Positions 10,959 through 29,854 of a stretch of DNA of 64,000 nt are shown here, piece after piece. The position numbers were made by a program, and so were the translations under genes. Each line of letters starts with the position of its first letter. Position 1 is the stretch's first letter. Under the pieces are notes generated by a model that saw only the letters and a program-made list of their open reading frames with translations, ran no database searches and was not told the origin of the DNA. This DNA is from Axinella damicornis (Eukaryota; Porifera; Demospongiae; Axinellida; Axinellidae). Location of the stretch: positions 487,836-551,835 of the forward strand of contig OZ007511.1 in the NCBI GenBank assembly GCA_963931865.1, in the 5' to 3' direction.

Positions 10959-11739
10959 CTCTTGAGTATGAATATGTATCTTTTAAAATTTTATACAAAA
11001 TGGGATGTGCATATAGCTAATCATTATACCCAACATGGCTGAAAGCTTCAACTAATTTTGTTCACTGAGTGTCTTTTAATTTGCTGATGTGACAGTCCTG
11101 CTGCTGCCAACTGCACACTGCCAAAGCCTCAAGATGTTTGGGTGGACTTTCTCAGCCATATACTCAACTATCTACTGTCAAGAGTATACACTCTCGCTAC
11201 TGTACATGCCCAAGAAGTACAGTAGTCATCAGATTCTTTGTTGCAAAAATCTGGAGCTCCCCCTTCAACCCTCTCCAAGCTATATCACTTAAAAGTGAGC
11301 AAGTCTAGCTAACAGCCACCCTAGCCTTGCATGAAAAAAAAGAACAAGGAAAATTATGAACAAGGAAAAGAACCTAGCAGTCTCCCATGTAGCTAGCTTA
11401 AAAGAGAAATGAAAAAAGAAAAAGAAGGGAAAAAAAAGGAAAGAACAAAAAACAACCTAGCAACAACCCATCCCTCCGTGACAGGTCGGACACCGAAGTG
11501 TAAGCCTCAGGAGCGCTGGATAGGCGCCGGTGACTGGAATCACAGGAGGCTACCTGCTTTCAACCAGAACACCTTTCTTTAGCTTCGGTGGTCAGATGGG
11601 AACCGGCGTACTCAAGCTGCTAGGCGGGGAAGTCAGGAACCGGTGTGTACGGAGTGGCCCAGACTCGTACTCGGTTATTGGGGAGACGAACACTCAACCC
11701 CCAGGCTGTAAAGCAAGTGCTTAGCGAGTGTGCCATCCC

Positions 11740-11850
11740 GACTTCCCGCCAAAACTTGCTACAAATTCAGCATATAAACCCCTTCCGGCCGGCTAACTGG
11801 TTGCGCGCGCCACCTGATTTCCCGCCAAAATTAGGTTGCGCGCGCAGCTC
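11740..11850. promoter_or_regulatory. Paired E2F-like and GC-rich motifs
   Basis: TTCCCGCCAAAA (11743-11754) and TTTCCCGCCAAAA (11818-11830) fit the E2F consensus TTTSSCGC. GGTTGCGCGCGC occurs at 11799-11810 and 11834-11845. The pairing may reflect a degenerate duplication of about 75 bp or a promoter. No gene start is recognised nearby, so the role is open. Confidence 0.3.
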
Positions 11851-12731
11851 GGTATGCATTGCATTTGGCAGCGCAGAGATTTTCCATTAGCGACGGTACG
11901 TTAGCATCCATAATTTATGCTATGGTTAGGGTTAGTCAGTAATGAAGCAAGGTGATATTAGGGTTTCTTTCTTGGTGCCCCATTGATTATTCTCTGATAG
12001 CTGTCACTATTGTGAAATAATGCTGTAACAGATCATTTTTCAGAGGTTTGGTTTCAACCATCGAGCTATCTTGTGGAATCAAACTTTTTTTTCCAGTGGT
12101 GCCTGTTGCCGACTGCCATTGTATGACAGAATGTCTATCTCCTTGTGAGGTTTCAGATACTGGTTGTTTGGGTTCTCGGATTCTAATCTCGGTAGCCAAA
12201 CCCATGGCAGTTATAGAGCATGTTGCTTTATAGAGATCTCAATCCCAGGCTCTGGCCCCATACACAGGCTATGGAGCGTGTATAGCTGGAGACACTTCTT
12301 TCTCCTTTTGGGTGCGCTTGGCACCTACGTATAGGCTCATTCCCAGGCCATGTGGAGTAAGGTCTGGGAATGAGGCTGCACTTGGCCCTAGCCTATAGCC
12401 CCAAAATTGAGAAGGGATTTCCCTTTGCGTTCTTTGGAGGGACCCGGTAGGGGCTCATGCAAGTCCAGTTGCCCCGAGACCATAGACTTTGTGAGTTATA
12501 TAATTAATTGGACATCTCATTGCAGCTGTCTATTAGTCATAAATTTATATTGCAGGCAACATACTCAGTTATATGTCATCTGCCAAACTAATACACACTT
12601 TGTACACTTGCTGGGGTTGGTTGGTCCAAGACTACCTTCATTTGGGACATTGACTAATATAGGACACACAAAACAAGTCTTCATCAATTCAGCACAAACA
12701 ACAATCTATCACTGAAATTGAAAATGGCAGC

Positions 12732-13304
12732 TTTATTAATTACATCTTAAAACTTGAAGAATAAATAAATTGACAACAACAACAACAACATATTTACAAG
12801 TGAAACGTAGATCATGTGTTGCTAACATTAATACACAATATGGACATTGAAAATAATTCTAAAGGGGAGCTATTAAATACAATGAGTCAGATTGTTTACT
12901 GCACTAGGTACAGTGAACCAAAGAGGTGTCATGTAGGTCAAAAGTGATTGTATAAGTCCAGCTTTTTTCGTACAGATAGGGACAAATGAACGGCATTCCA
13001 CCAACCAACCTAGCTAGCTAGCGAAGATGATTAATACTACAACGTGAATACCCAAAACATTATCTGTATCATTCGTACAATGTACAAAGACTTTCTTGAC
13101 CTTCCAAAAATCTGGCACCACTTCAAAATATTGCTGAGCTAAAAGCACAAACAGAGAACAGCACTGTGGGAACTAAGAGTGACATATAGCAAAAAAATAC
13201 AGTGATTTTTTCCGATGTGTGGTAGTAGTTCTAAGACAGTGAGTGAACGTTGTCCACTAATGCGAATATTAAGTGTGCAACAGAAGACATGCTAATTGAG
13301 AGCC
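12732..13304 (-). terminator. 3' UTR and poly(A) signal of the E-protein gene
   Basis: TTTATT at 12732-12737 reads AATAAA on the minus strand, about 570 bp beyond the E-protein stop at 13305-13307. The interval is AT-rich, non-coding and includes a short (CAA)n run at 12776-12790. Confidence 0.55.
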
Positions 13305-20068
<6,764 letters not shown>

Positions 20069-20940
20069 CTGTACAACTGGGTGTGTGTGTGCAGAGAGAG
20101 GGGGGAGAGGTGATCAGTCTAGAGAACTACATACCAGAACCACTACATCGTAGGTGCAAAGAAAATTCAAATTCCTTATTAAAATTACTGTTTGTTTCTC
20201 CTGCTGGGTCAAGACACACTCTCTCTCCCTCCTTTGCTAAATTTTATTTTGAGTCCAGCTTAGGGTGTTGCTAGGTAGGCAATTAAAGGCGGAGCCTCCA
20301 ACACCAGCTGCAGCTACCAGACATCTGTCAAATATTCCATCACTTGGTAAACACTTTTTTTTTATCCACACAGACAAATATGGGTGAGAATTCCCTATGT
20401 AACGTAACTGCAATGGCCCTATCATAACCCTGCAACAATGATATAATGTCTCCACACTGGTCTGTGTGAGCCCTTGAGTTGGAGTAATCAACAACAATAA
20501 ATCACAGGTTTCCATGCCTATTATTCCCACATGTCATTGCTAGCATGGCTTAGTATAGACAGCAGTAATTACAAGACCAAAACAAGGGCCAGAGTACAAG
20601 CCCTGTTGCTATGGAATCACTGTATATACCTTCCCACAAGCAGACCTCATCCTCAGACGAGCAGCTGTCTCATCCACACTTGCAAACCGCCGTCACTTCT
20701 CTGAGCTAACAGTTCACCGAACGTTGGCCTTATATACGCATGGATGGGGCAGCTGCCCACAAAAGGTTGCCCATGCATGACGTGCACCACCACAGAAGAT
20801 AAACTATGCCTGTTATGAGCTACGACCAGACTCTTGTAGTAAGACGTATCGGATAAACCAAATTGGCGGTTCAAAAATTTGGTAAACATTCCTCTGTTTT
20901 TGAAATACATAAATTGGTCTCTTTCCTAATACAACAACTC
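20069..20940. other. Non-coding stretch upstream of the first identified E-protein exon
   Basis: I tested minus-strand reading frames at 20237-20530 and 20653-20910 for an AD1 exon. None joins in phase without a stop or shows E-protein similarity. Confidence 0.4.
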
Positions 20941-21554
20941 TCCCGTTTTGCTGGGAGCAATGCCAACCTTTCAAAGAAAGTACATTTCGTTGGCATTCAT
21001 GAAATTTGCTTGCTGTTTACCCCTTCAAATGAACATGGGGGGCCCGTTTTCTCCGAGTCCTTTGAAGGAAGGTGGCTGTTACTACACAAATTCTTTGCCT
21101 TGCCATCTTTGATCGCTCGAAATTTTAATTTCCTGAGTTATTGAAATTCTCATTCCAAATACAGCAACTCTCTTGCTTGGCTGGGAGCTATGCAACCTTC
21201 AAAGAAATTTTGTTGGCATTCATGAAATTTGCTCGCTGTTTATCCCTTCTAATGAACATGGGGGGCCGATTGCCCCACGTCCTTTGAAGAATGGTGGCTT
21301 TGAATAGTTTTTATGCCTTCTTTGGCCACAGTTTAATACACTCCTTGGTTTTCAGGAAAGATTGACATAGCTCCCAGCAAAACAGAAGCTGCTTTATTCA
21401 GAAAGAGTGCAAATGTGAGTGCAAATGAAATTTTGCTCGCTGTTAACCCGAGCATGAACTTCAACATGGGGCCGCTTTCACCACGTCCTTTGAAGGAAGG
21501 GACCTTCATGAACAGAAATTCCTTGCTTTGCCATCTTTGATCACTGGGAATTTT

Positions 21555-21690
21555 AACTCTTTACCAACCAATGACTGCAAAAGCCGTCATGAGCTCCCAT
21601 AAGCCATATATGGGGGCTTTAATACTAGGCGTTATACTTTAATAAGGGTTTTTGCTTCCCTAAGCTGTTTCTTATGGTTGGTAAAGAGTT
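21555..21690. mobile_element. 136-bp element with 15-bp perfect terminal inverted repeats
   Basis: AACTCTTTACCAACC (21555-21569) and GGTTGGTAAAGAGTT (21676-21690) are perfect inverted repeats around an AT-rich core. It is inserted in the degenerate repeat region. I see no clear target-site duplication. Confidence 0.65.
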
Positions 21691-21747
21691 CATATATTCC
21701 TCAATTATTGAAATACACTAGGAAAAGGTATCCGCATAATTGCCTCG

Positions 21748-21774
21748 CGCGCATGCCGCGGCCGCATGCGCAGC
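21748..21774. promoter_or_regulatory. GC-rich palindrome with two NRF1-like half sites
   Basis: GCGCATGC (21750-21757) and GCATGCGC (21765-21772) are 8-bp inverted arms around CGCGGCC and resemble NRF1 sites (GCGCATGCGC). This stands out in AT-rich surroundings and could mark a promoter, for example of the minus-strand E-protein gene. That link is inference only. Confidence 0.3.
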
Positions 21775-22445
21775 CTGGCTACGTGCTTACGAGTATGACA
21801 GATCTCTAGCTACAGCTCTGCAAGCCTGGAGCACCGCGCACTCGTCCACTGATCTGTTTCTCAAGGTTGTAGTTCTTGCACCGTCCAGCCCTCGCAGCAA
21901 ATAAAACTCAATTGGCTGGCAGGAAACCCGCAACATTCCTATCAACATTCCTGAGCGTGACATATTCCGGTACGTACATACGTATATAGTGAGAAATAGA
22001 TCCCATTCAGAGCCTCACGCTAATGCGCTCGGCAATAATCTCTTCAAATACAGCTACTCTTCTGTTGTGCTGGGAGCTATGTAACCTTTCAAAAGTTCAG
22101 TGGCATTCATGCATGAAATTTTCTTGCTGTTAACCTCTTCAAGTAAACATGGAGGGGGGGGGGGGGGGGGGGGATCCTTGAAGGATGGCGGCTTTAAAGC
22201 AAAATTTAATTGCTGTCATCTTTTGGCCATGTTCTAGTACACTCCTTGGTTTTCGAAGTACATAATTTGCTCTCTTTCCAAATTAGGCAAATCTTCTGCT
22301 ACTCTTGGAGCTACACCAACCTTTCAAGGTAAGTCGAAGTTTCAAAGGCATTTGTGAAATTTTTCTTGCTGTTTACCTAAACATGGGGGGCCTGTCTGCC
22401 CCACGTCCTTTGAAGGAAGGTGATTATAAAGCAAGAACCATTTGC

Positions 22446-24900
22446 TCTTTGGCCAGTGACGTGCCATTGCTCTAATCTCCAGTGACGCAGTTAGACATGT
22501 TTACGATCCCATTGACCTTGGACAAAGCCGGCAGTGTTTCCATCGACCACCAGATTACTCCCCCTTCAGTGGTATCCAGGCAAACAAACACTGCGTCCCT
22601 AGCAACACCGATGAGTTAAGCAGACTCCTGACAACCACAGGATTTCAGCAACAAATTATTCTCCAATTGTTTTGTAATAGGTCCAGTTAACCTTTGCCCT
22701 GGATTCCATAATTCTGCATAACTCCATTAGTAGCTTGTGGTGTAAAAAAACATTTTTAAAGTTTCATAAGTTGGCATTGAGCAAGCATGGCATTGTTCCC
22801 TAAGGGTGAGACTAGCCCGTGTGGTCATAGCAGCTGCTGGGGTCGGCACAACACTGCCACTGCTGCTACATAATCCCGTTATGTAACCTCGGTCACTCAC
22901 AGGTCACTCACAATCAACACCAATTTAATTCATTTCATGTTTTTGGTGCAGGTCAGGCTGACAGAAAAGAGATCAATAAGTCTGTCTGCGGAATCAGACT
23001 TTGGTCACCGTTGCGGGACAAGTGACATGTCTGCTCCGGAAGAAAGTAGTCAACAAAATTAATTTCTGGTCAAACCTAATTTTGTGTATGTACTCCAAAA
23101 TGTGATTATGACCGGCGCCTTTAACTAATCCAATTATTTCGGCATCTTTTTTACAACACTCATGTACGCTGCCTCAACCGGACAACTGAGAAGATCAAAT
23201 TGTGTTGATTATGCAGCGGACTATTTCACAAGGGAATACCCTGCAGGAGCTTTAGAGGTCTTGAATCATTGCTGTTGTACCATACAGCAGTACACAGCTT
23301 ACAGTAAACAACTGTGGGTGTCAGCTGAGGTTTACCCAATCAGAAGGCCACATTCAACATCCACACAGTTATCTGTAGTTATTTGTCTTAGCTGTCGGTG
23401 TTCCTGAGCTGTTCAGCCTGACTACAACGTCCAGAAGCAGCTCGCTGCCAAATGAGACAGCTTCTTGACCTTACCCCAACAGGCCTTGTAGTGTCCAGAA
23501 GTGAGCAATGGAAGTGTGGACCCATAGCTAACATCCTGACTGACTGTTTTACAGTCAACAGGGCTGACAGCTAGTATACTGACTGACTGGTAATACACAG
23601 TCAACAGGGCTGACAGCTAGTATACTGAGAGCAGCTTTGACTGGAACTCTGCATAGCTATGAGAGGATAAGGATGGCCCACTCTGACAGGATGTGCACAT
23701 TCAACTATTACATAACAATTCCTCTAAAAGCACTCCAAGTCCCCGCCCACGCATGCATGTCATTTTCAGGAGGGAAATCAGTACAAATCAGGTCAGGCAG
23801 GGTGCCATACTTTGTGGTTTTGTGTCCACACGTGATAGGAAGACATCAGCTGTGTGTAGCTACTTGCAGAAGAGCAAGCAAGACGGACTTCAGGACAAAA
23901 ACAATGTTGTGGTCGTCTAGAACTGGTGTCTGGTAGCGGGGAACATTCCCCACTGTTTCCTTAGCGCTGTTAGAGGTTTGAGTAATCTGATTCCGGAGCA
24001 TAATGATCTGGCCATGGGATGACATTAGGACGAACGGGGGATGGGAAGTCCCAGCTTGTACCGAGGATATGAATACTGGTGCATCTCAAGAGGGGACACG
24101 TGTGTACTGGTCTGCCAAGCTCACCACTGCCCACTTGAATACACTACTGCTATGGCTAGTGCACTCAGCTGTGGTCAGAGGTCTCCTGTGAGGGTGCAAC
24201 TCTCCTGCAATGGGCCAACTACTTAATCTGTACTTCTGCAGCTGTCAATTAGCACCTTTCCACACTTATTCCACTGCAATCTGCTTTACCTAATTGATGG
24301 CCTTGATTATAATCCTCAGAGATTGTTAGGCCGGGAATTCAAACAATCTCAGGACCGCTAATTTCAATATTCACTTATAGTAATTTCACATATCTCAATT
24401 ATCAGAGGAAAGAAAACCTGTTGCCATGGTAACAGCTCCATACCATCATCTGGTTCAGCCAATCTGTGTTGTCATCTCCATATGAATGTCATTACAAGTC
24501 CCAGAAAGTTATTCAAAGTTGTCCACTTGAGCAACAGAGTCCAGAGCATCCACAGCCGAGTGCTTTCTTTCAGACAAGAGCAGAAGTGGGGTAATGAAGT
24601 GTCGTGAATACGGAGAAATATTCATCCGCACTTGTTTTGGAACACAATCATGTTCTGAACATGTGGACTCACATGACAACCCATCTCACCAGCTTCTAAG
24701 TACCGCCCAGGTTTTTGAGCTAAGAGCCACTTGGTGTAGTGGTGAATGGTTTAAGCACACGCAGTTGTGCAGCTGCGTACACTGCGAGCAGGTGTAAGGG
24801 TGCCTCACAAGTGGCCACTTGGATACAACTTTAGCACGTTGTGATATTCATGAACCCTCTTTAATTTGTGTGCAGCTAAATTTGCTTAGAGTGCTAATTA
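22446..24900. other. No gene recognised
   Basis: Unique-looking non-coding DNA. ORFs up to 99 codons (23162-23936) lack recognisable motifs. A short direct repeat TCAACAGGGCTGACAGCTAG occurs at about 23556 and 23601. Confidence 0.4.
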
Positions 24901-24924
24901 AGAGCATTAGGCACCTACCAGCTG

Positions 24925-25145
24925 TATTTTCAAACCAGCTGTGAGCCTCTTAAAAGCCTCTAAGAAAACCACAGGCACACACTCACACACATAGTCTAAG
25001 TGCTTAAAGCACCAATAAATGTTAAATGATGGACACTTTTGAACCAGCTGTGAGCCTCTTAAAAGCCTCCAAGAAAACCACAACACACACATTGCACTAA
25101 AGTGTTTATAGCTCTATGATGGGTACTTCGGAACCAGCTGCAAGC
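24925..25145. repeat. Tandem duplication, about 110-bp unit
   Basis: AACCAGCTGTGAGCCTCTTA followed by AAAGCCTC(T/C)AAGAAAACC occurs near 24935 and 25042, with a third partial copy at about 25131. Confidence 0.8.
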
Positions 25146-25386
25146 ATGCTGTCATGTTGAGGTGGCTCCTGAGTGACTGTGTACTGCTGGAATGTTTATG
25201 GCACTAAGTTCGTACACTCTGCACAGCCCAGGTGTGCACTGTGGACTACTTTAATAGGATTCAAAATCCGATAATCAGTTACGCAGCTGGCTTAAACAGA
25301 AGTCCGTTATGAATTGGCTTAAACCGTAGTTCGGACTGCCATGTAGGGGCTTGCCAACTTCGTGGAGATGTAACTTACGTACTGTT

Positions 25387-25445
25387 ATCCAATGGATACA
25401 ACGGTATCCAATGGATACAACGGTATCCAATGGATACAACGGTAT
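25387..25445. repeat. 19-bp tandem repeat, about 3 copies
   Basis: ATCCAATGGATACAACGGT repeated in tandem. Each unit contains the palindrome ATCCAATGGAT-like core. Confidence 0.85.
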
Positions 25446-26394
25446 TTGCAGTTGTTGAAATAACCACTTCTTCCAACTGCTTACCTCATTATGCTGCCGC
25501 TAAAGCAGATGTCAACTCCATTACGCCTACTACACCTCTGGTTGGTGTGTGCTGCACCAGAGCATACGAGCATCGCACAAAGATGCCTCAGGGGAAGCAG
25601 CGAGGTGCATGCACAGACATTGTGGAACGAGATACGGGAACAGGACGGTTCAATGCATAGCGGAAAGTGTGGAAATGGCAGCAAAGATAGAACAGCCTTC
25701 CATGGATGACTCAAGTCAAAATCGGATCAAGTATCACTCATGGATCTCACAATCCACGTAGGGGCAATTCATGAAGTGTACGGGATACGGAGATCCATAT
25801 TAAATGTAGTGGTACGGGGTATTTATAAGTGCTGGAGGCTTACATATACCATGATCTTTGCACAACAGTCCATTCATTGCATGCAAAAGTGACTGTTCCC
25901 TATTCCACATCAGATGGGCCCAGTTAGAGATCCGGTTGCTATGCAACCACACCTAGCAAGCATTGTGCACCAACCTGTGAGGAGATTGTTTACTCATCCT
26001 AGGTAAACACAACGGCGAGACAAAGCCTGGGGTAACGAGTCTGCCTCGAGGGTCACTCGAAAGTCACAAGGTTTATAAACTGTGGCTTGGGTGTGTTTAG
26101 ACAACTTGCTGGTTGCCAGGTCCGTATCCACACTGGCACACGCCAGACAAAATAGACTAAATGGACGTCAGACTAAATGGTGGCTGCATATCAACTGGTT
26201 AGGTTAGTGGGGAGTTACTTCCGGACGAGGAGTTGGTCTGATGATGTATATACATATACACGTGATCACATCTCTCCCCCCCCCCCCCCCCCCCCAAATC
26301 CCCTCCCTCCTCCATTTGGCCATATGGAAAGTGATGCAAAGTGGTGGGGGTGAACATCTTGATGAGCGGGTTGGATGGTAAAATGGTACGCTGG
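25446..26394. other. No gene recognised; poly-C run
   Basis: Contains a C homopolymer of about 19 at 26277-26295. ORFs here (25430-25761) show no family features. Confidence 0.4.
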
Positions 26395-26640
26395 TATGGC
26401 AAGCTGATTGGGTGGTAAGCTGGTCAGGTGGTAAGCTGGGTCGATGGTATCCGACCAGCTTACTAAGCTGGTCGGATGGTAAGCTGGGTGGATGGTAAGC
26501 TGGGTAGATCGTAAGGTGGTCGGACGGTAAGCTTGTTGGGCGGTAAGCTGGGTGGATGGTAAGCTGGGTGGATGATACGTTGGTCGGATGGTAAGCTGGG
26601 GACGTTGGGTAAGTTGGTCAGATGGTACGTAAGCTAATCC
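26395..26640. repeat. About 20-bp minisatellite (GGTAAGCTGG core)
   Basis: GGTAAGCTGGGTGGATGGTA-type units, about 10 degenerate copies. Confidence 0.85.
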
Positions 26641-26914
26641 CACAGGTGGTCAACTAGAAAAACATGTTCCCATAGCAATGGTTTCGTTGTGAATCAGAAG
26701 CCCCCCGTCCACGCACTATGAATAATTCCTGCAAAAGGGTGACCTGGCTTGAAATGTGTTTACAGGTGTTATACTGCCGGTACATGGGGGGCAAGCTTAT
26801 CGCATTATGGGTATACCTTCCCACCACAAGTTCAGACCAGTACCATGTGTACATCAACACCTGCTCAGAATTCCATTTGAAATATCATTTTTTTGTACTA
26901 ATATTCTTTTGGTT

Positions 26915-27410
26915 CGAGGGGCAACAGCACTCCTGGTAGCCGCGAGCACAAGCTAAGTGTGACAGTTCGTTCCAATTATCACACATCACGTGAGTACCGA
27001 TAGCTGTATATAGGGAAAAGATCAGAATTATATAGAGTGCTTCAAGTACATCATAGCCGCATACGCGTTGCAACCCCGCCATAGCGCAACTAAGTATTGC
27101 AATTCGTTCCAATTAACGCACATGCCATGTGGCAACCACGCTCAGTCGATCGCGAGCAAAAGGAAGACAAGACATTATTACAGCACTCACAACTTAGCCA
27201 GCACGGTGAGTTTCGGCATGTGAGCGTCTTTGTGGGGCCTTCGTAAGACTGTACTGGCAACAAACTTCGAAGAGCGATCGAGCAATGGCAGCCGACGGCA
27301 CGACAAAAGCGCTTGTATCTCCACCACCAAGGTGAGTTTCAGCACCAAAATTGTACGTGCATGATAGCGATCACGACGGTGTAGTCAGAATGTTTGCAGG
27401 CCATTGCTAA
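26915..27410. repeat. Dispersed repeat, copy B
   Basis: Shares GAGGGGCAAC-GCACTCCTGG, TCGTTCCAATTA-CGCACATG and CTTTGTGGGGCCTTCGTAAG with the 4160-5070 copy in the same order, with internal deletions. Confidence 0.65.
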
Positions 27411-28220
27411 GTAGTCAAACGTTATTTATTTACATTAGGTTACATTATTTACGCGGCACAATTTTTCCCTACCAGGGGTGTAACAGGGCTGAATTGAAGA
27501 CCCAAAGTCTAATGTATGCACTCAATTACTTTCATATCAGCAACCTTGGAGCTTTGAACACACACCAGCAAAGAGCAATAGAGCAACGAGGCTTTGATGT
27601 GGTACAAACAATATTACTTCATCCCAGATTCCTGCAATCACTCTCCACAAACATTCCTGCTCTACCCACTACCATTTTGGAGTTGTGTTTGCTTTTGATA
27701 TCATCCGGAGATGAGATCATTTATCAACACACTGTAAGCAGGAGGAAGAGCTAGGTAGGGGTTGACCATATTCAGCAAAGGGTCAACAGATGATGGATGC
27801 AAAGGTGCTTGGCCGCAGATAGCCGCCAAAATCTTGTCACAGTTAAACTACCAAGTTTTCTGCTGGCAGCTGTTGCTGTCTGCTGTACGCAACCTAGCCG
27901 TATTGAATTACACTCCTCGACATTGGGATGGTGTACACACACCGGCTTGCATGCAAACTTCCTGTCTGAAACCCAGTAGAGGGCTAGCAGCCATGACCGT
28001 CCAACAGGAATGTTCTCAAATTTCATGCTGTGCTACTGCAATGGGATGCAGCTTTTTGAGTGCCAGCAGACCAACCTCCATATGCTCTGTGTATGATACT
28101 AACACCGGGCGGGACAAACTGCTATGCGGAGCAATGATTCTACCAAGTTCCCCTACAAAGTGTGAACAGGGGTCCCAAAGTTCCCCTCCGCAGTGTGGAC
28201 AGGGATCCCATTGTAGTAGC
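27411..28220. other. No gene recognised
   Basis: Two overlapping plus-strand ORFs of about 116 and 239 codons. The second is prolonged by the following minisatellite. Neither shows a domain I know. Confidence 0.4.
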
Positions 28221-28224
28221 AGCC

Positions 28225-28436
28225 CGGAATTTGGCCTGTTCAGAGCATGGTCTTGCAGATCCGGTGAGCATGGTCATCCAGCTGCCTGTTCAGAGCATGG
28301 TCTTGCAGATCCGGCGAGCATGGTCATCCAGCTGCCTGTTCAGAGCATGGTCTTGCAGATCCGGCGAGCATGGTCATCCAGCTGCCTGTTCAGAGCATGG
28401 TCTTGCAGATCCGGCGAGCATGGTCATCCAGCTGTC
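28225..28436. repeat. 51-bp minisatellite, about 4 copies
   Basis: The unit contains TGTTCAGAGCATGGTCTTGC and GGCGAGCATGGTCATCCAGC. It is nearly identical between copies. Because 51 is a multiple of three, it holds an ORF open without implying a gene. Confidence 0.95.
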
Positions 28437-28717
28437 ATACGACCAATGCCAGCTGGTCACCCTCCCTGCCAGGGACCATAAATTATTCTGGCCACCAAAG
28501 TATTGCATTGCTGTCACCTGTTGTATGGAAGAGGCTCAGTGCTGCACTGTCTGTTGAAGAGCCGGTGTAGCATGTCTTGGCTCTAGATGTCTGCCATGCA
28601 CCCCTAAATACTGGTACTTGCAACCCACACTAAGAAGCAATACGACATCCTATTTCTGCACTGTTCCAGTATAATGCAACTACACACCATCATCCTACTT
28701 TATGTAACTACGTGACA

Positions 28718-28720
28718 TTG

Positions 28721-28758
<38 letters not shown>

Positions 28759-29510
28759 ATGTGAGAGGGGTGATTACCTTGTCCTGACAACATGCAGTTC
28801 GTGTGCCCATGAGCTTTACTTTCTTTCACAACTGTGCTCTGGGAGAGGGATGGCAGGAGGGAGGGAGGGAGGGAGGGAGGGAGGGAGGGAGGGAGGGAGG
28901 ACGGGACGCAGGGAGGGAGGGAGGGAGAACGGGACGCAGGGAGGGAGGGAGGGAGGGAGGGAGGACGGGACGCAGGGAGGGAGGGAGGGAGGGAGGGAGG
29001 GAGGGAGGGAGGACGGGATGCAAGGAGGGAGGGAGGGAGGGAGGACGGGACAGAGGGAGGGAGGGAGGGAGGGAGGACGGGACGCAGGGAGGGAGGGAGG
29101 GAGGGAGGGAGGACGGGACGGGACGCAGGGAGGGAGGGAGGGAGGGAGGGAGGGAGGGAGGGAGGGAGGGAGGGAGGGAGGGAGGACGGGACGGGACGGG
29201 ACGCAGGGAGGGAGGGAGGGAGGGAGGGAGGGAGGGAGGGAGGGAGGGAGGGAGGGAGGGAGGGAGGGAGGGAGGACGGGACAGAGGGAGGGAGGACGGG
29301 ACGCAGGGAGGGAGGGAGGGAGGGAGGACGGGACGCAGGGAGGGAGGGAGGGAGGGAGGGAGGACGGGACGCAGGGAGGGAGGGAGGGAGGGAGGATGGG
29401 ACAGAGGGAGGGAGGGAGGTAGGGAGGTAGGGAGTAATGAAGGGAGGGAGGTAGAGAAGGAGGAAAGAAGAGAGGGAGGAAGGGAGTGAGGGAGGGGGGA
29501 GGAAGGGAGG
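28718..29510. repeat. (TG)n followed by (GGGA)n satellite with interspersed GGACGGGACGCA
   Basis: (TG) about 40 bp at 28718-28757. Then about 560 bp of GGGA repeats (28855-29420) interrupted at intervals by ACGGGACGCA or ACGGGACAGA, decaying to 29540. A strong G-quadruplex candidate. All long ORFs on both strands are artefacts. Confidence 0.95.
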
Positions 29511-29854
29511 GATGGAAGGACGGAGAGAGGGAGAGAGGAAGAGGAGGGACATCATCACCTTATAACAATTGAGCATTTGACTTGTATTATGTGTGAAATG
29601 TGTAAAGTGCTATTCACAGGACTTCAACCACTCAGATGTCTCAATTGGAATCATATGACACAAGATGAATACACCATTCAGAGAGGAATGTGAAGTATGG
29701 CCTTCACATACAACCCTCATCTGCACTACAATGACTTAATCCAATCAGTGCATTAGTGTAATGACACAATTAGCTTGTACAGATTCTCTCAATTAGCAAC
29801 ATATTAACAAGCAATTGAAGCTGTCAGAGGTGCTTCAATGGCTGCTGCTCTGAG

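Larger units (their letters stand above)
10606..12731. other. GORAB 3' UTR and intergenic region
   Basis: No coding exon is seen. A roughly 100-bp piece of the GORAB 3' UTR (10621-10725, CCCCATTGAT to GAGCTAT) is repeated at 11979-12070 with small indels. An A-rich patch lies at 11325-11455. Two E2F-like sites lie at 11743-11754 and 11818-11830. A degenerate fold-back element with CTCATTCCCAGGCC and GGTCTGGGAATGAGGC ends lies at about 12333-12383. Confidence 0.6.
20940..22445. repeat. Degenerate tandem/dispersed repeat, about 5 units
   Basis: Units of about 200-300 bp share AACATGGGGGGCC, CACGTCCTTTGAAGGA and TGGCATTCATGAAATTTGCT, starting near 20935, 21155, 21355, 22045 and 22260. Divergence is high, so the duplication is old. 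A poly-G run lies at 22147-22172. Confidence 0.75.

Noticed and set aside
20653..20910. Candidate upstream E-protein exon ending at a GTATAT donor
   Set aside because: In the phase required to join exon 19973-20068 it contains a stop, and no AD1-like motif is present.
27762..28481. 239-codon ORF
   Set aside because: Half of it is the 51-bp minisatellite and the rest shows no domain, splice logic or conserved composition.
28695..29576. ORFs of up to 293 codons on both strands
   Set aside because: GGGA satellite low complexity.
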